The notes under the pieces were generated by a model, which was not told where the DNA came from, searched no databases, and was given only the letters and a program-made list of their open reading frames with translations. A DNA stretch of 64,000 nucleotides from Hydrogenovibrio thermophilus (GTDB lineage Bacteria > Pseudomonadota > Gammaproteobacteria > Thiomicrospirales > Thiomicrospiraceae), in contig NZ_CP035033.1 in the NCBI RefSeq assembly GCF_004028275.1, positions 1,922,001 through 1,986,000 on the forward strand, given 5' to 3'. Below, one piece after another: positions 1-10,165 of this stretch; the stretch's first letter is position 1; every line of letters begins with the position of its first letter. The translations under genes and the position numbers were made by a program.

Positions 1-616
1 TTTCGAACTGCTTCGTCAACTCCTTGGCAACGACCATTTCCCGGTCCGAACCAAACACGTTTTTGAAAGCTGCCAGACTTTCCAACAACCGGTGCGGCGA
101 TTCATAAAACACCATGGTTCTCGGTTCAGCCAACAACGCTTCTAACGTGTGTAAACGCTTCTGTTTTTTCGCTGGCAAAAATCCCTCAAACGTAAATCGG
201 TTAGTCGGCATCCCCGCCGCACTCAAGGCCGCAATCATCGCGGACGCTCCCGGTACTGGCTCCACTCGCACCTGCGCGTCACGCAATAAGCTCACCAAAT
301 GATACCCCGGGTCACTGATCAACGGAGTCCCGGCATCGGAAATCAACGCGCCTGTTTCGCCTTTTTCCAAGCGCGCCAGCAATTCGTCCCGCCGTTCCAG
401 TTCGTTATGGTCATGCAAACTGATCAAAGGCTTATTCACGCCATAATGCTGCAACAGCTTTTTGGAATGGCGCGTATCCTCCGCCGCCACCCAATCGACG
501 GCTTCCAACACCTCCAACGCGCGCAACGTAATATCCTTCAAATTCCCGATCGGCGTCGCAACAATGTAAAGGCACCCCGACATCGCATCCTGGGATTCTG
601 TCATTTTTTCAGTCAT
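1..616 (-). CDS. rsmI: 16S rRNA 2'-O-ribose C1402 methyltransferase RsmI (C-terminus outside window)
   Basis: The translated N-terminal ~205 residues match the tetrapyrrole-methylase-fold family RsmI, which uses SAM to 2'-O-methylate C1402 in the decoding centre of 16S rRNA. Visible motifs are LYIVATPIGNLKDITLRALE near the start, AAEDTRHSKKLL, then SDAGTPLISDPGYHLV and the P-loop-like VPGASAMIAALSAAG. The family is about 280 residues, so roughly the last quarter is beyond base 1. I start at ATG 616 (MTEKMTES), with a weak AGGT ribosome site upstream; ATG 604 is an in-frame alternative. It is divergent from lpoA-yraN, the usual arrangement in gammaproteobacteria, which supports the call. Confidence 0.93.
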   Translation of the reverse strand, partial: MTEKMTESQDAMSGCLYIVATPIGNLKDITLRALEVLEAVDWVAAEDTRHSKKLLQHYGVNKPLISLHDHNELERRDELLARLEKGETGALISDAGTPLISDPGYHLVSLLRDAQVRVEPVPGASAMIAALSAAGMPTNRFTFEGFLPAKKQKRLHTLEALLAEPRTMVFYESPHRLLESLAAFKNVFGSDREMVVAKELTKQFE

Positions 617-787
617 TCATTATTTACCTGTTTCGCCGTGACGTCTGCCGAACACATAAGACTTCATCATTCAATCCTTTCGTGACGGTCATGACATTAT
701 CAATCTCAACGTAATCCGTTATAATGGTTGCAATATTTCATCGCGACCATTTCATACAGACATTTAACTTGGGCCATTCTAACCAAA

Positions 788-2347
788 ATGCTTAAACAAA
801 TCGCTTTCATCTCCGTCCTTTTCTTCCCAGTTTTATGGCTGTCGAGCTGTAGCACGCCGTCCAAAAAAATCGAAACCGTCGAAAAGGTCATGACCGACCC
901 GAAAAGCAGCGCCGCCGAAAAGCAAGCCATTCTGCTTGAACTGGAAGACGCGATTCGCGATGCCAAAAAGCGCCAGGCCTGGCCAGATTATATTCAATTG
1001 AGCCAATCGCTATGGCAAAAAGTCGGCCCATCGGATCAACTCGCGATTGAATACCAAGTCTGGTCCACTTTGAAACAACTGCCGCCGAAAACCCTGGCCC
1101 AGTTACAAGCTCAGGCGGAAACCGACCAAAACATTGAAATGCTCGATTGGCTGGCGCTGGTGGAAGCCACGCAACAACGCCCGATTTGGCAAAAACAATC
1201 CCTGCAAGACCTGGCCGAGTTCAATACCGGCGCGTTTTACAACGAGCATTTGCTAGCCCAATTACAAACGCGCCTGGAACACCCGGTTCCCGTTAAACAT
1301 GTTGCTGTGCTCCTGCCGTTCAGCGGGCAGTACGCCAACATCAGCGAACAGATTCGTGACGGCATCCTGAAAAACCACTTCGCGCACCAGCGCGACACCA
1401 TCATTCGTTTTTACGACAGTTCGGACTTGAACAATCTCCAACAAACCTATTTAAACGCCGTTCACCAAGGTGCCGAATGGGTCATCGGCCCGCTCACCAA
1501 GGAAGCCGTGGAAACCTTAGCCGCCTTGAAACCAAACAACCTTATCGCCTTGAATCACGTCGACCAAAGCCACGTCAGACAATTCAATTTCAAATCGGAA
1601 TCCGAAGCGTATCAAATCAACCAGAAACTGCAATATAACAATATGAAGCGCATCGGCATCCTCACCAGCACGGCCAATTCCGACGCCGCTCTGGCATCGC
1701 AAATTGCCGGGCACTGGAAGCAAACCGACGGCCATGTCGCGGTGCTCAAAAGTTACCCGACCAAGAACCCGAATCTGCGTAAAGCTCTCGGCAGCGTCAT
1801 CAACGAAACCAACAGCCAGGCTCGCAAAAACAACCTCTACTGGCTGTTCCGGGAAAAAATCGAATTCACGCCGCGTACCCGCCAGGATTTGGATGCCATC
1901 GTATTGGTCGGCAACACGCGCCGCCTGGGCGTTTTCAAACCGCAGTTCAAATTTTTCGAACTGAACCTGCCAATTTATGGCACCTCGAAAATCACCCCGG
2001 CTCAGCTGGATAAAACCCCGGCCAATCGCGACCTCAGTGATTTGATTTTCCCAACCATGCCCGCCGCACTTAAACCGACGCCGCTCAACACACCGTTTGA
2101 GGCCTTCGGTTGGGACAGCCTGACCATTGTCATGAATCAAGACAACCTCGCGCCCGGCGTCTGTTTAAACAACGGCATGACGGGAAGACTCTCCATTCAG
2201 GAAAACGAAATCGACCACGACTATGTCTGGGGAAAATACAGTTCGGCCGGCCTGGCTGAAAAAGCGCCCGATATCCGACCGTCCAATACTCCGGAAACAC
2301 CGCTGGAAGAAACCGGCTCCGACACATTGGAAACGGCACAGAACTGA
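788..2347 (+). CDS. lpoA: LpoA-like outer-membrane lipoprotein, penicillin-binding protein activator
   Basis: This 519-residue protein begins with a lipoprotein signal (hydrophobic stretch ending LSSC, lipidated Cys21). An upstream in-frame ATG at 728 would put 20 extra residues before the signal, so ATG 788 is chosen. A TPR-like helical N-terminal region (~30-165) is followed by a periplasmic-binding-protein-like fold (~175-500) with [22 protein letters not shown] and the hinge-like [14 protein letters not shown]. LpoA proteins sit in the outer membrane and stimulate PBP1A peptidoglycan synthesis; that role is inferred from the family and from the rsmI/yraN neighbourhood. The stop overlaps the yraN start by one base, so the two are probably translationally coupled. 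Confidence 0.88.
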   Translation: MLKQIAFISVLFFPVLWLSSCSTPSKKIETVEKVMTDPKSSAAEKQAILLELEDAIRDAKKRQAWPDYIQLSQSLWQKVGPSDQLAIEYQVWSTLKQLPPKTLAQLQAQAETDQNIEMLDWLALVEATQQRPIWQKQSLQDLAEFNTGAFYNEHLLAQLQTRLEHPVPVKHVAVLLPFSGQYANISEQIRDGILKNHFAHQRDTIIRFYDSSDLNNLQQTYLNAVHQGAEWVIGPLTKEAVETLAALKPNNLIALNHVDQSHVRQFNFKSESEAYQINQKLQYNNMKRIGILTSTANSDAALASQIAGHWKQTDGHVAVLKSYPTKNPNLRKALGSVINETNSQARKNNLYWLFREKIEFTPRTRQDLDAIVLVGNTRRLGVFKPQFKFFELNLPIYGTSKITPAQLDKTPANRDLSDLIFPTMPAALKPTPLNTPFEAFGWDSLTIVMNQDNLAPGVCLNNGMTGRLSIQENEIDHDYVWGKYSSAGLAEKAPDIRPSNTPETPLEETGSDTLETAQN

Positions 2348-2706
2348 TGGGCTGGTTCAGCCAGAACAAAGGACGGCAAGCGGAACAAAACGCCAAACAT
2401 TGGCTGAACCAACACGGTATTCAAATCCTCGCCGAAAACCATCGCTGCAAAGGCGGTGAAATCGACCTCATTGGACTGGATACCGACAACACCTTGATTT
2501 TCATTGAGGTCAAAGCGCGTCAGAACCGCAATTATGGCCACGCCACCGAGTTTGTCGACACCCGAAAACAACAGCGCATCCGGCGCTGCGCTGAAGCCTT
2601 CCTGCTTCAACACAGCGATTACCAAAACCACGCCATGCGCTTTGACGTCCTCGCCTTTCACGACAACGCGTCAGACGCGCCGGAATGGCTGCAAAACGCT
2701 TTTTAG
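2347..2706 (+). CDS. yraN: YraN/UPF0102 family putative endonuclease
   Basis: A 119-residue protein of the usual UPF0102 size with the restriction-endonuclease-like core: GEIDLIGLD followed by [14 protein letters not shown], the E...D...ExK arrangement expected for this fold. The start ATG overlaps the lpoA stop (ATGA). The biochemical role of the family is unsettled; nuclease activity and a link to recombination have been proposed. The context (directly behind lpoA, beside rsmI) is conserved in many proteobacteria. Confidence 0.9.
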   Translation: MGWFSQNKGRQAEQNAKHWLNQHGIQILAENHRCKGGEIDLIGLDTDNTLIFIEVKARQNRNYGHATEFVDTRKQQRIRRCAEAFLLQHSDYQNHAMRFDVLAFHDNASDAPEWLQNAF

Positions 2707-2733
2707 CGACGGCTTTTTGTAGAGCAAGTTAGG

Positions 2734-3693
2734 TTACTTTTCCACCACCAAACGCACAAAACGGTCATTGCGATAGCTCAAACGGTCCACCAACTTGAAA
2801 CCGCCGAGTTCCAACATATACACTATGTCATCCGGGTGATAACGATTGTGCTCCTGAAAATGCTCGAACGCATCTTCCAAGTCCGCCACAGTGGTGTCAT
2901 CACCCCAAACTTGGGTTTCAGTATAACGGTGCTCCAAATAGTCTTCGAGTGCAGTGAACAAAACGGTATGCTGCTTTAGAAGCGGCCCAAATTTCACAAG
3001 TCAAGGCAAGGTTTGCAGGTAATGGCTAGTCCTTGGCAAAAACCGTAACGCAGAATTGTGGGATTTGGGCGCTTCCCTTCGGGCGAGCCAGGAAAACGCT
3101 CTCTGCGTTGTTACGCCCCTTATAAAGGGCATGCCATTCACTGCGGCGCGTGCCTAGCAGAAAACATTTTCCTGACTCGCTAAAGTGCCATACCGTTTTG
3201 ATCACTGCACTGGCGGCTGTCGCACCACATCCACCACACACAAGCGACCGCCCGGTTTCAACCAATCGTAAGCCGCTTTGAACATCTTGATCGGCTGCGT
3301 CAATTCATGCACCACCATATTCGCCATCACCATCGACACGGAACCCGGCGCAATGTCCGCCTGCGGAAGATTCAAATCGTCTTGGACGAACCGGGCATTG
3401 TTCGGCAACTCAACGGTATGCTCCAGCATATAAGGCGCCGCTTCCAACCCAATGACCACCGAATCGGGATAACGCAACGCACAATCCCGCACGAACTGCC
3501 CGATGCCCGCGCCCATATCGACAATGCCATCGCTAGATTGATGGTTCGCGGCCACCGTCGCTTGCCAAAATTGCCAGAAATCGTCATCATGACGTCGGTC
3601 ATAACTGTTGGCAATGGCCTGCCGGGCTTGAGAACCATTGCCACCATGATGTTTTAAAATTTGTTGTTGCGTTTTTTCAATGGACACACTCAT
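2734..3693 (-). pseudogene. SAM-dependent methyltransferase gene split by an inverted-repeat insertion
   Basis: Reading on the minus strand from ATG 3693 (MSVSIEKTQQQ, RBS GGAAGAG inside the end of the upstream gene) gives a class I methyltransferase: SAM motif VDMGAGIGQFVRD, VIGLEAAPYML, and motif III-like LKPGGRLCVVDVVRQ. The frame then stops at 3202 inside a palindromic element. The missing C-terminus continues beyond the element at about 2948-2734 (EDYLEHRYTETQVWGDD... to LSYRNDRFVRLVVEK), a normal methyltransferase tail. The two parts are separated by ~260 bp with matching inverted ends. I infer a single ancestral gene of about 240 codons that is now inactive or encodes a truncated 163-residue protein. 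The substrate is unknown. Confidence 0.75.
2948..3211. mobile_element. MITE-like non-autonomous element with ~30 bp terminal inverted repeats
   Basis: The left end (from 2949) and the reverse complement of the right end (to 3210) share GTGCAGTGA[A/T]CAAAACGGTATG, then CTTTAG after three mismatches: about 27 of 31 positions. The ~260 bp between contains no credible ORF; the 79-residue minus-strand frame at 3026-3265 runs across the boundary and resembles nothing. It sits inside a methyltransferase coding sequence. No clear direct target duplication is visible, perhaps because the target is itself near-palindromic. A related autonomous transposase is not in this window. Alternatives are a REP/BIME-like repeat or an RNA-forming element. 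Confidence 0.65.
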
Positions 3694-3700
3694 CTCATTT

Positions 3701-6700
3701 TCACTCTTCCGGTTTGACTTCCACCCAGGCATCCAGCACGGTGAAATACAAAATCCACTTCTGCGGCCGCTCTTCCATGGCCTTAAACAAATCGCCGTAC
3801 CGAGCCAATTGCGGTCGGTAAACGGCCACCTGCTCTTCAATAAACACTTTTCGATACGCTTCGGACGCCTCGGCTTCCAACCAGCTGGTTTTATAATCCA
3901 CAATCCAGCGAACACCTTGGTCATCGACAAAGGTGCGGTCGACAATGTGGTTCGCCTGCCCGGCCTCGCTGATCGAACTCAACGCCAGCTCCACCGCCGA
4001 CTCGACATGCGACGGATTCAAAGCCCAAATCAGCGATTCGTTGTGGACGGCATTTTGCAATGAGCGCATGACTCGAACCATAGCCGTTTCCAGCAATTCG
4101 CCGTTCAACCCATCTTGCGACAGCTGGTGCCGATACAAGGCGTCATAGCCGGTTAATTCCAACTCTGTCGGTACGCCCTGGGCCACCCAAATTTCCAGCA
4201 TTTTATGCACAAAGTTGCCGACGCTTTTCGCCAACAAAGCGGCTTGCCAGTTCATGCGTTCCGCGGCGGCGTTAGAAGTGGCATTCGCCAAGACTGAAGC
4301 CTGTTCATGCTCGCCCGTTTCATCGTCCTGCAACAACGGTTCCGTCGCGCCGCGCTTCAACCAATCCGGCATCGCCACCGCGGATGAGGCAAACCCCGTT
4401 CGCATCAACGGCAATCGGCTCACCTTCGGAATAATCGCGCACTCTTCAACGGCTTCCTCCGAGGGCGCATAGCTCGACAACAACGTCTCAAATTCGGCCT
4501 GTACCTGCGGCCACAAACAATTCAATAAGCTTTTGCCCGGCGGTGCCAAGGGCTGGTCACCATCCAATTGTTTGGCCGACACCATTACCGACCCCAGCAA
4601 ATGCAAACGGCGCTTGGCCCGCGTGGCCGCCACATAGAACAAACGTCCCAATTCGTAATCCTGTTTCACGCTGTCGGTGCGTTTAATCAAATTCACCAGG
4701 CCGGGTGAATTGCTGGCTTGCGCGGCCTTGCCTTTTTGCTCAAAGGGCGCAATCACCAAGCGGTTATCATCACCGTCCGTGCCTTTAAACGACAGCCAGG
4801 ACAGCAAAGTGTTGTCGTCCGAACGCGGCTTACGCCCCAGGCCTGGCAGAATCACGGTATCGAATTCCAGCCCTTTGGATTTATGCATGGTCATCAACTC
4901 CACCCGGCCGCTTTCCGGCGAAGCATCCGGCAGGGCAAACAGTTTTTCCAGCGTGTCCGCCAATCCGGCCGCAGTCAACGCCTGGGCGTCATTTTGCGTT
5001 TGCAAGGCATTGAGCATCATCCAAAACGCCTCGACATTCTGCAACGCCAGTTCCGATTCCACCGTCTGAGCACCGTCCAATTCCAACCAGGCCTGACGCA
5101 CCACCTGCTCCAACCGGAAGGACCCCATCGACTTCAAGGCTTTATCCAAAACCGGCCAGGCCTGCGCCAAACGAGCCTGACCGGGTTTCGACAATTTCGA
5201 CCAGGCCTTTATGCCCTTTAGGGTGTGGTTGTTTTCGTCACTGACCGCCGCTTGCAGACTTTGCCAAACCGGAGTCTGATAATAATCGCCGTTTTCGCCC
5301 AACAGCGCATACAAATCGGCCAGTGACAAACCGACCAGCGGCGAACGCAGCAATGCAATCCAAGCCGGGCGGTCGCCCAAGTGCAGCAATGCACGTGTCA
5401 ACGCTTCGCAATCCTGAATTTCCTGACGCTCTTTCAAGCCTTCTAATTCCAGCGCCCGGAAACGAATGCCCGCTTGTTTTAAACGCACCGCAATCGGCAT
5501 CAGATGCGAACGACTCCGCCCCAGCACGCCAATGGCCGCACCCGGCTTCAAGTCCGGCAAGGTGGTTTGGATGATGTCGACCGCCGCATCGGCTTCCTCT
5601 CCGGCCGAACGCTCCAAGGCCCATTCCGCACGCACCGCCGGTTCGGCGCTATCGGAAAAGGCGGTCGCCGGGGAATAACACACGGCGCCCTGCTCGATGA
5701 CGCTGTGTTTCGGAAACACCTCGGCAAAGGTTTGATTGACCCAATCCACCACGCCCTGAGTGGAACGGAAGTTCACCGTCAGACTCAACGGCGTCAGCGC
5801 CACCTGCCCCAAACGCCCTTGCCAGGCCTGGAGGAAATTGCCCACTTCCGCCTCACGGAAACGGTAAATCGACTGCATCGGGTCACCGACGATAAACAGG
5901 CTGTGATTGTCTTCGGCAGTCCAACCGGCCACCAGTTTTTTCACCAATTCATACTGCGCCACACTGGTGTCTTGGAATTCGTCGATAAGCAAATGCTTCA
6001 AGGTGTAATCCAGCCGTTCGGCCAAATCGGTCGGTTCCAATTCGGTACCGAGCGCTTGCGACGCCGCCTGCGCCACTTCAATGAAATCCGCTTCGCCCTG
6101 TTGCTGGAACGCCAGCTTCAAGTGCGCCACCGCACGGCGTAGCAACGCAATCAAATGCCGCAGGCTTTGCCATTGGTCATCGTTATAGCGCCCGTCCGGC
6201 AGTTGCCGCAACTCATGCAACGCTAGTGCCATATCGCCGCGCAAATCGGCCAGGACAAAATCCGACAAGGCGTCCAGAAACCCGTCTTTATTGGCTTTGT
6301 TTTCGCCTTTTCCGGCCGGAAAGCCCTGCGCTTTATTAACCGTTTTTCGGCAAGCCGGGTCGCTTTTCGTGAGAATCCAATCGCCCAGTGTGCGCCAAAC
6401 CGATAAATCCGTTTCCGACGATAAAACAACCCCGGCCAAACGTTGCAATTGTGGCTGCTCATTGCCCGCGGCAAATTCGGCGTAATCGCATAATGCCTGC
6501 AATTTTCCCAGGCCTGACGACAGTCGCTGCACCGCTTGTTGTTGCTCCTGCGCCACCAACAAGGCCAAGGCATTTTCCAATTCGGCCCGCTCCGCAGCTT
6601 CATCCTCGGAACCGTATTGCAAGAGTGCGCCCATCCATTGGTCGCGCTTGGCCAACATCCCCACCAACAGGTTTTCCGCGGTGCGGAAAGAGCCGTTCAC

Positions 6701-7285
6701 CAGCCGCAACAAGCTCGCCACCGCTTCGCTGGTCTGACTGTCTTTCAACGCCTGTCGCGCGGCGTGCAAATACAGGGTTTCCGGCGACGCCGCCATCTGC
6801 GGCTGAGTGCCGAGTCGCGACAACAGCGGCATTTGTTGCACCAGATAACCGTTCATGGAGTCGATGGTGCGAATCCGCAAGCGATTCGGATTATCCAGCA
6901 ATTGCCAACCACGCTGTGCGGCATTCCGCAAAGCGGCTTGCGCCAATTGCCAAGTATTGTGATCGTAAAGCGAGGCCGTTTCCGGCAGAGGTTTCTGGCC
7001 GTCGGCCAAAGCTTCGAAAATCCGCTCGCGCATTTCGGCGGCGGCTTTTTTGGTAAAGGTCATAGCGACAATCTGTTCCGGCGCCTCCACCTGTGAGAGC
7101 AACGCCAAAAAGCGCTGGGTCAGCAAAGCGGTTTTCCCGGAACCGGCCGGTGCCTGCACAATAAAAGAACCTTGCGGGTGAATCGCTTGATAACGGGCTT
7201 CGCCATCCGGCAAGGCCGTGTCCAATTGCACCTGCGCCAAAGGGTTGATTGGTGTGTTTAACGACGCGCTCGACAATGCGTTCAT
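3701..7285 (-). CDS. UvrD/AddA-like helicase-nuclease subunit
   Basis: This 1194-residue protein is a superfamily 1A helicase fused to a C-terminal PD-(D/E)XK nuclease, as in AddA/RecB. Walker A is APAGSGKTALLTQRF near residue 45 with TFTKKAAAEMRERI after it, Walker B is LLIDEFQDTS, then GDPMQSIYRFREAEVG, MTMHKSKGLEFDTVILPG and motif VI LFYVAATRAKRRLHLLG. The nuclease core shows WIVDYKTSW near the C-terminus. It overlaps the upstream partner by four bases (ATGA) and would form a two-subunit AddAB-type double-strand-break resection complex. The symbol is withheld because gammaproteobacteria of this kind carry several UvrD-nuclease families. Confidence 0.87.
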   Translation of the reverse strand: MNALSSASLNTPINPLAQVQLDTALPDGEARYQAIHPQGSFIVQAPAGSGKTALLTQRFLALLSQVEAPEQIVAMTFTKKAAAEMRERIFEALADGQKPLPETASLYDHNTWQLAQAALRNAAQRGWQLLDNPNRLRIRTIDSMNGYLVQQMPLLSRLGTQPQMAASPETLYLHAARQALKDSQTSEAVASLLRLVNGSFRTAENLLVGMLAKRDQWMGALLQYGSEDEAAERAELENALALLVAQEQQQAVQRLSSGLGKLQALCDYAEFAAGNEQPQLQRLAGVVLSSETDLSVWRTLGDWILTKSDPACRKTVNKAQGFPAGKGENKANKDGFLDALSDFVLADLRGDMALALHELRQLPDGRYNDDQWQSLRHLIALLRRAVAHLKLAFQQQGEADFIEVAQAASQALGTELEPTDLAERLDYTLKHLLIDEFQDTSVAQYELVKKLVAGWTAEDNHSLFIVGDPMQSIYRFREAEVGNFLQAWQGRLGQVALTPLSLTVNFRSTQGVVDWVNQTFAEVFPKHSVIEQGAVCYSPATAFSDSAEPAVRAEWALERSAGEEADAAVDIIQTTLPDLKPGAAIGVLGRSRSHLMPIAVRLKQAGIRFRALELEGLKERQEIQDCEALTRALLHLGDRPAWIALLRSPLVGLSLADLYALLGENGDYYQTPVWQSLQAAVSDENNHTLKGIKAWSKLSKPGQARLAQAWPVLDKALKSMGSFRLEQVVRQAWLELDGAQTVESELALQNVEAFWMMLNALQTQNDAQALTAAGLADTLEKLFALPDASPESGRVELMTMHKSKGLEFDTVILPGLGRKPRSDDNTLLSWLSFKGTDGDDNRLVIAPFEQKGKAAQASNSPGLVNLIKRTDSVKQDYELGRLFYVAATRAKRRLHLLGSVMVSAKQLDGDQPLAPPGKSLLNCLWPQVQAEFETLLSSYAPSEEAVEECAIIPKVSRLPLMRTGFASSAVAMPDWLKRGATEPLLQDDETGEHEQASVLANATSNAAAERMNWQAALLAKSVGNFVHKMLEIWVAQGVPTELELTGYDALYRHQLSQDGLNGELLETAMVRVMRSLQNAVHNESLIWALNPSHVESAVELALSSISEAGQANHIVDRTFVDDQGVRWIVDYKTSWLEAEASEAYRKVFIEEQVAVYRPQLARYGDLFKAMEERPQKWILYFTVLDAWVEVKPEE

Positions 7286-10065
7286 GCATCCTCCTCCGAG
7301 CCTTGCCAGCCGGCTTTCGCCAACTGACTTTTCACTTCCGGCAGTCGCAACGCCAAAGCGCCGGCGGCATAAGCCAAATCCTTTTCATCGCGGAAGGTCA
7401 TTTCCGCACGGCCCTGCTGAATCGATTCGGCCAAGGCTTCGACTTCATCCCGTAAGCCGTTCAGGAAATCGGTCCAGGTGACACCTTCATAATCGCCGCC
7501 CTCTTTTCCCGATTCTTTGGCAAAGACCAACTGCGAGCGGTCTTTCAACATGACGCCGTCATCGGCCACCAAAGTATTGAACCGAACCCCGTCGTCACTG
7601 TGGAGGATGCCATAGCCCAAACCGGCCACCGCATCCCGGTAAGCGTGCAGATACACCGCCAGCTGCGGCGCTTCAATCGGCTCTTTCAATAGGTCTTTGA
7701 CGGAGGCTTTGCCGGTTTTGTAATCGAGAATGACCGACACGGCTTCGCCGCTGTTTTCGCCTTCCTCGGCCAGCACCGCATCCACCCGGTCGATTTTGAT
7801 TTTGAATTCAATGCCGGCAATCGTCGGCGTATGGACTTCTTCAAACGCCACTACCTTAAAGCTGGGCCGCTGTTTTTCCAACGCCAGCCAATTCATCAGC
7901 AGCTCGGTAATGCGTTCTTTTTCCAAGGCCAGATAATGGTCGTCGAACTGTTGCATCAGCGGCTGCATCGCCTCATCCAAAAACGTGTGCAACTTGGCGA
8001 CAAGGTTGTCGTCGTCCAAGGCCAGCAAGGTGTTTTGGGTTTGCACGTCACGCCAAAAAGCTTCCAATACCTCATGCACCAAGGTCCCGAGATGGTTGGC
8101 GCGCATGCCCTCGGCCACGTCTTCCAATTGCTGACGCGCACCCAGCCGGAAATCGATAAACGCCATCAGCGGGCACTTGTTCTGCGCCGTCAAAATCCCG
8201 GAACCGCCCGGCGCACGTTCGCCCAATGGAACCGGCGGCGCTTGCGCGTCCTCTTCCCATTCAATCGGAGCGGCTTGTTGATATTGCGCAACGGCCAGGC
8301 TGCGATAGTCGCGCGCCGGATACGGTTCCGCCATCGCCAGCGACGGCAAATTCAACAACGGCGATGGCAAAGCGACACGATCTTCCAATTGCGTGGCATA
8401 AGACCAGACGACCTGCTCGGCCGATGCCGCCAAACGACGGGTGATTTTTTGGGCGTACTGCAACTCGCGCTGGGCATCGGCGCGCGGCACGGCCCGTTCG
8501 CGTTGCATCGGCATCGGTAGGAAGGGATTCGGGCTGGGCGGTCGCGGCCAGGCTTCGTCGGTCAAGCCCAAAACCCACAAGGCATCAAAGGTTTGCCCGC
8601 CGGCTTCGAGCATCCCCACCACCTGAATGGGGACAACATCTTTGGTCTGGGGTTGATGCACGGTTTCGGCGACAAAGCGTTTCAGCAAATTCAGCCAGGC
8701 CTGGGCGTTTTGCGCTTCGTCGCCCAAATGCAGTTGCGAAAAGCGGCCGAGACATTCCAAAAACGCTTCTTTCTGCTGGGTTTCAATACTGGTTAAGGCG
8801 CGCTCCGGGCGTGAACCGCCCCATTGGAATTGCTGCAACACCCGTTCTACCCGCTCCAGAAAAGCGTGCAATGACAGGCGCCCGGTGTATTTTCGGTCAG
8901 AAGACTTGGCAGATATTTTTTGCAGCACCGTCATCAACGGCTTGGGCAAAAGGGTCGGCCAGTGGTTTTCCTGCTGTTCCAGCCAGGTCACCAAATTCGG
9001 CCATTTGAAACTGGCCCATTGCAGTCGCCGCAATTGGGCATCGGCTTTCTGTCGCTGAGGTAAGGCCCCCAGGGTATAGGGCGACACCAGCCAGGCCGAC
9101 CAGTCGGCGTAGCTTAAGCGTTTATCCGGCAAAAGCGCCAGGTTCAACGTTTGCAAGGCATTTTGCACAATCGGCGTGTTCGCCAAGGATTCGCCGAGCG
9201 AGACGTTATACAACACACGGCGCCCGGTTTTTAACGGCAATGCTTGGCCGAAGCGTTGAAACAACACCTCATCCAATAACGCACTGAACCCTTGTTGAAT
9301 GTCGTTGAGGTTCGGCGCCACCACGCCGATGCGAATATCTTTGGCCGCTTTGGTTTCACCGAGGCGTTGCAGGGTTTCCGCGCACCAAAGCGCCGCTTGT
9401 TGCATTTCGTCCTGGGGGTTCATGGCGGCGTAACGCCTCTGCTGCCGGGCCGGAGCCTCATCCGCTTCCGCGATCATGACCTCATTGCCGGCTTCTCGCA
9501 GTCGGTTCATCCATTGCTGCATAAACGGCGTGATTTCGTCAAAGCCATGCAAAACAAAGCGCGCCGATGTCACCGGACGTTCCTGTAACCAACGCAAGCG
9601 CCATTGCATGGTCAAGACATCGTCTTGCCAGTTCTGTTCTTTCAGCCGCTTCTGGTAATCGTCTTTCAGAGCCAAAAACAAACGCACTTCATCGGTTTGG
9701 AAAATTGTTTGTTCGTCCTGGTCATCGAAGTATTCCGACCAAAAGCACCAGGCCTGGTAGAGTTGTTTGGCGGTGGCCGTTTCGTTCAGCAACGCCAATT
9801 GCGGCTCGGCTTGAATCTTGTCGTCCACCAGGGACTCCCAAATCAATTGAGCCTCAAACGCCGACAAGCGTTTGGACGGCCAAGCGTTCAGCGCCAAGCG
9901 CCCGCTCAACAAAGCCTCTTGCTCCCATTCCTGCCACCATTGGTTCCAGGTCATCACCGCCGGGGTCTTCGCCACGGATTGCGTCGCCCACTGGTCGGCC
10001 AGCAAGGCTTGCTTCAAAAAGCCGGTCAAACGGCTGTTGGCGGTAATGTGAACAGTTGGCATCAT
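7282..10065 (-). CDS. AddB-like PD-(D/E)XK nuclease / inactive-helicase DNA repair protein
   Basis: At 927 residues this matches the proteobacterial family annotated as probable DNA repair protein, a distant AddB/RecC relative. The N-terminus (HITANSRLTGFLKQAL) lacks a clean Walker A, as in other AddB-like proteins of this type. The C-terminal quarter carries a RecB-family nuclease: HLGTLVHEVLEAFW (first conserved His), then IDRVDAVL and ILDYKTGKAS (D...DxK). The single QNKCPLMAF cysteine lies at the start of the nuclease region. ATG 10062 is an equally good start. Its last four bases overlap the helicase-nuclease gene, giving a bicistronic AddBA-like unit. Confidence 0.8.
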   Translation of the reverse strand: MMPTVHITANSRLTGFLKQALLADQWATQSVAKTPAVMTWNQWWQEWEQEALLSGRLALNAWPSKRLSAFEAQLIWESLVDDKIQAEPQLALLNETATAKQLYQAWCFWSEYFDDQDEQTIFQTDEVRLFLALKDDYQKRLKEQNWQDDVLTMQWRLRWLQERPVTSARFVLHGFDEITPFMQQWMNRLREAGNEVMIAEADEAPARQQRRYAAMNPQDEMQQAALWCAETLQRLGETKAAKDIRIGVVAPNLNDIQQGFSALLDEVLFQRFGQALPLKTGRRVLYNVSLGESLANTPIVQNALQTLNLALLPDKRLSYADWSAWLVSPYTLGALPQRQKADAQLRRLQWASFKWPNLVTWLEQQENHWPTLLPKPLMTVLQKISAKSSDRKYTGRLSLHAFLERVERVLQQFQWGGSRPERALTSIETQQKEAFLECLGRFSQLHLGDEAQNAQAWLNLLKRFVAETVHQPQTKDVVPIQVVGMLEAGGQTFDALWVLGLTDEAWPRPPSPNPFLPMPMQRERAVPRADAQRELQYAQKITRRLAASAEQVVWSYATQLEDRVALPSPLLNLPSLAMAEPYPARDYRSLAVAQYQQAAPIEWEEDAQAPPVPLGERAPGGSGILTAQNKCPLMAFIDFRLGARQQLEDVAEGMRANHLGTLVHEVLEAFWRDVQTQNTLLALDDDNLVAKLHTFLDEAMQPLMQQFDDHYLALEKERITELLMNWLALEKQRPSFKVVAFEEVHTPTIAGIEFKIKIDRVDAVLAEEGENSGEAVSVILDYKTGKASVKDLLKEPIEAPQLAVYLHAYRDAVAGLGYGILHSDDGVRFNTLVADDGVMLKDRSQLVFAKESGKEGGDYEGVTWTDFLNGLRDEVEALAESIQQGRAEMTFRDEKDLAYAAGALALRLPEVKSQLAKAGWQGSEEDA

Positions 10066-10165
10066 GAAGAGATCGATATCGCTTTTCAGTCAATTGGAAT
10101 CAAACCCAAAGGATACCAAAAATTACGATGGGAGGCGGTCTTTTGGCGGCAGATTACTGTCGATT

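Noticed and set aside
3026-3265. Minus-strand ORF of 79 codons inside the inverted-repeat element
   Set aside because: It crosses the element boundary into the methyltransferase in another frame, so it cannot be a transposase or cargo gene.
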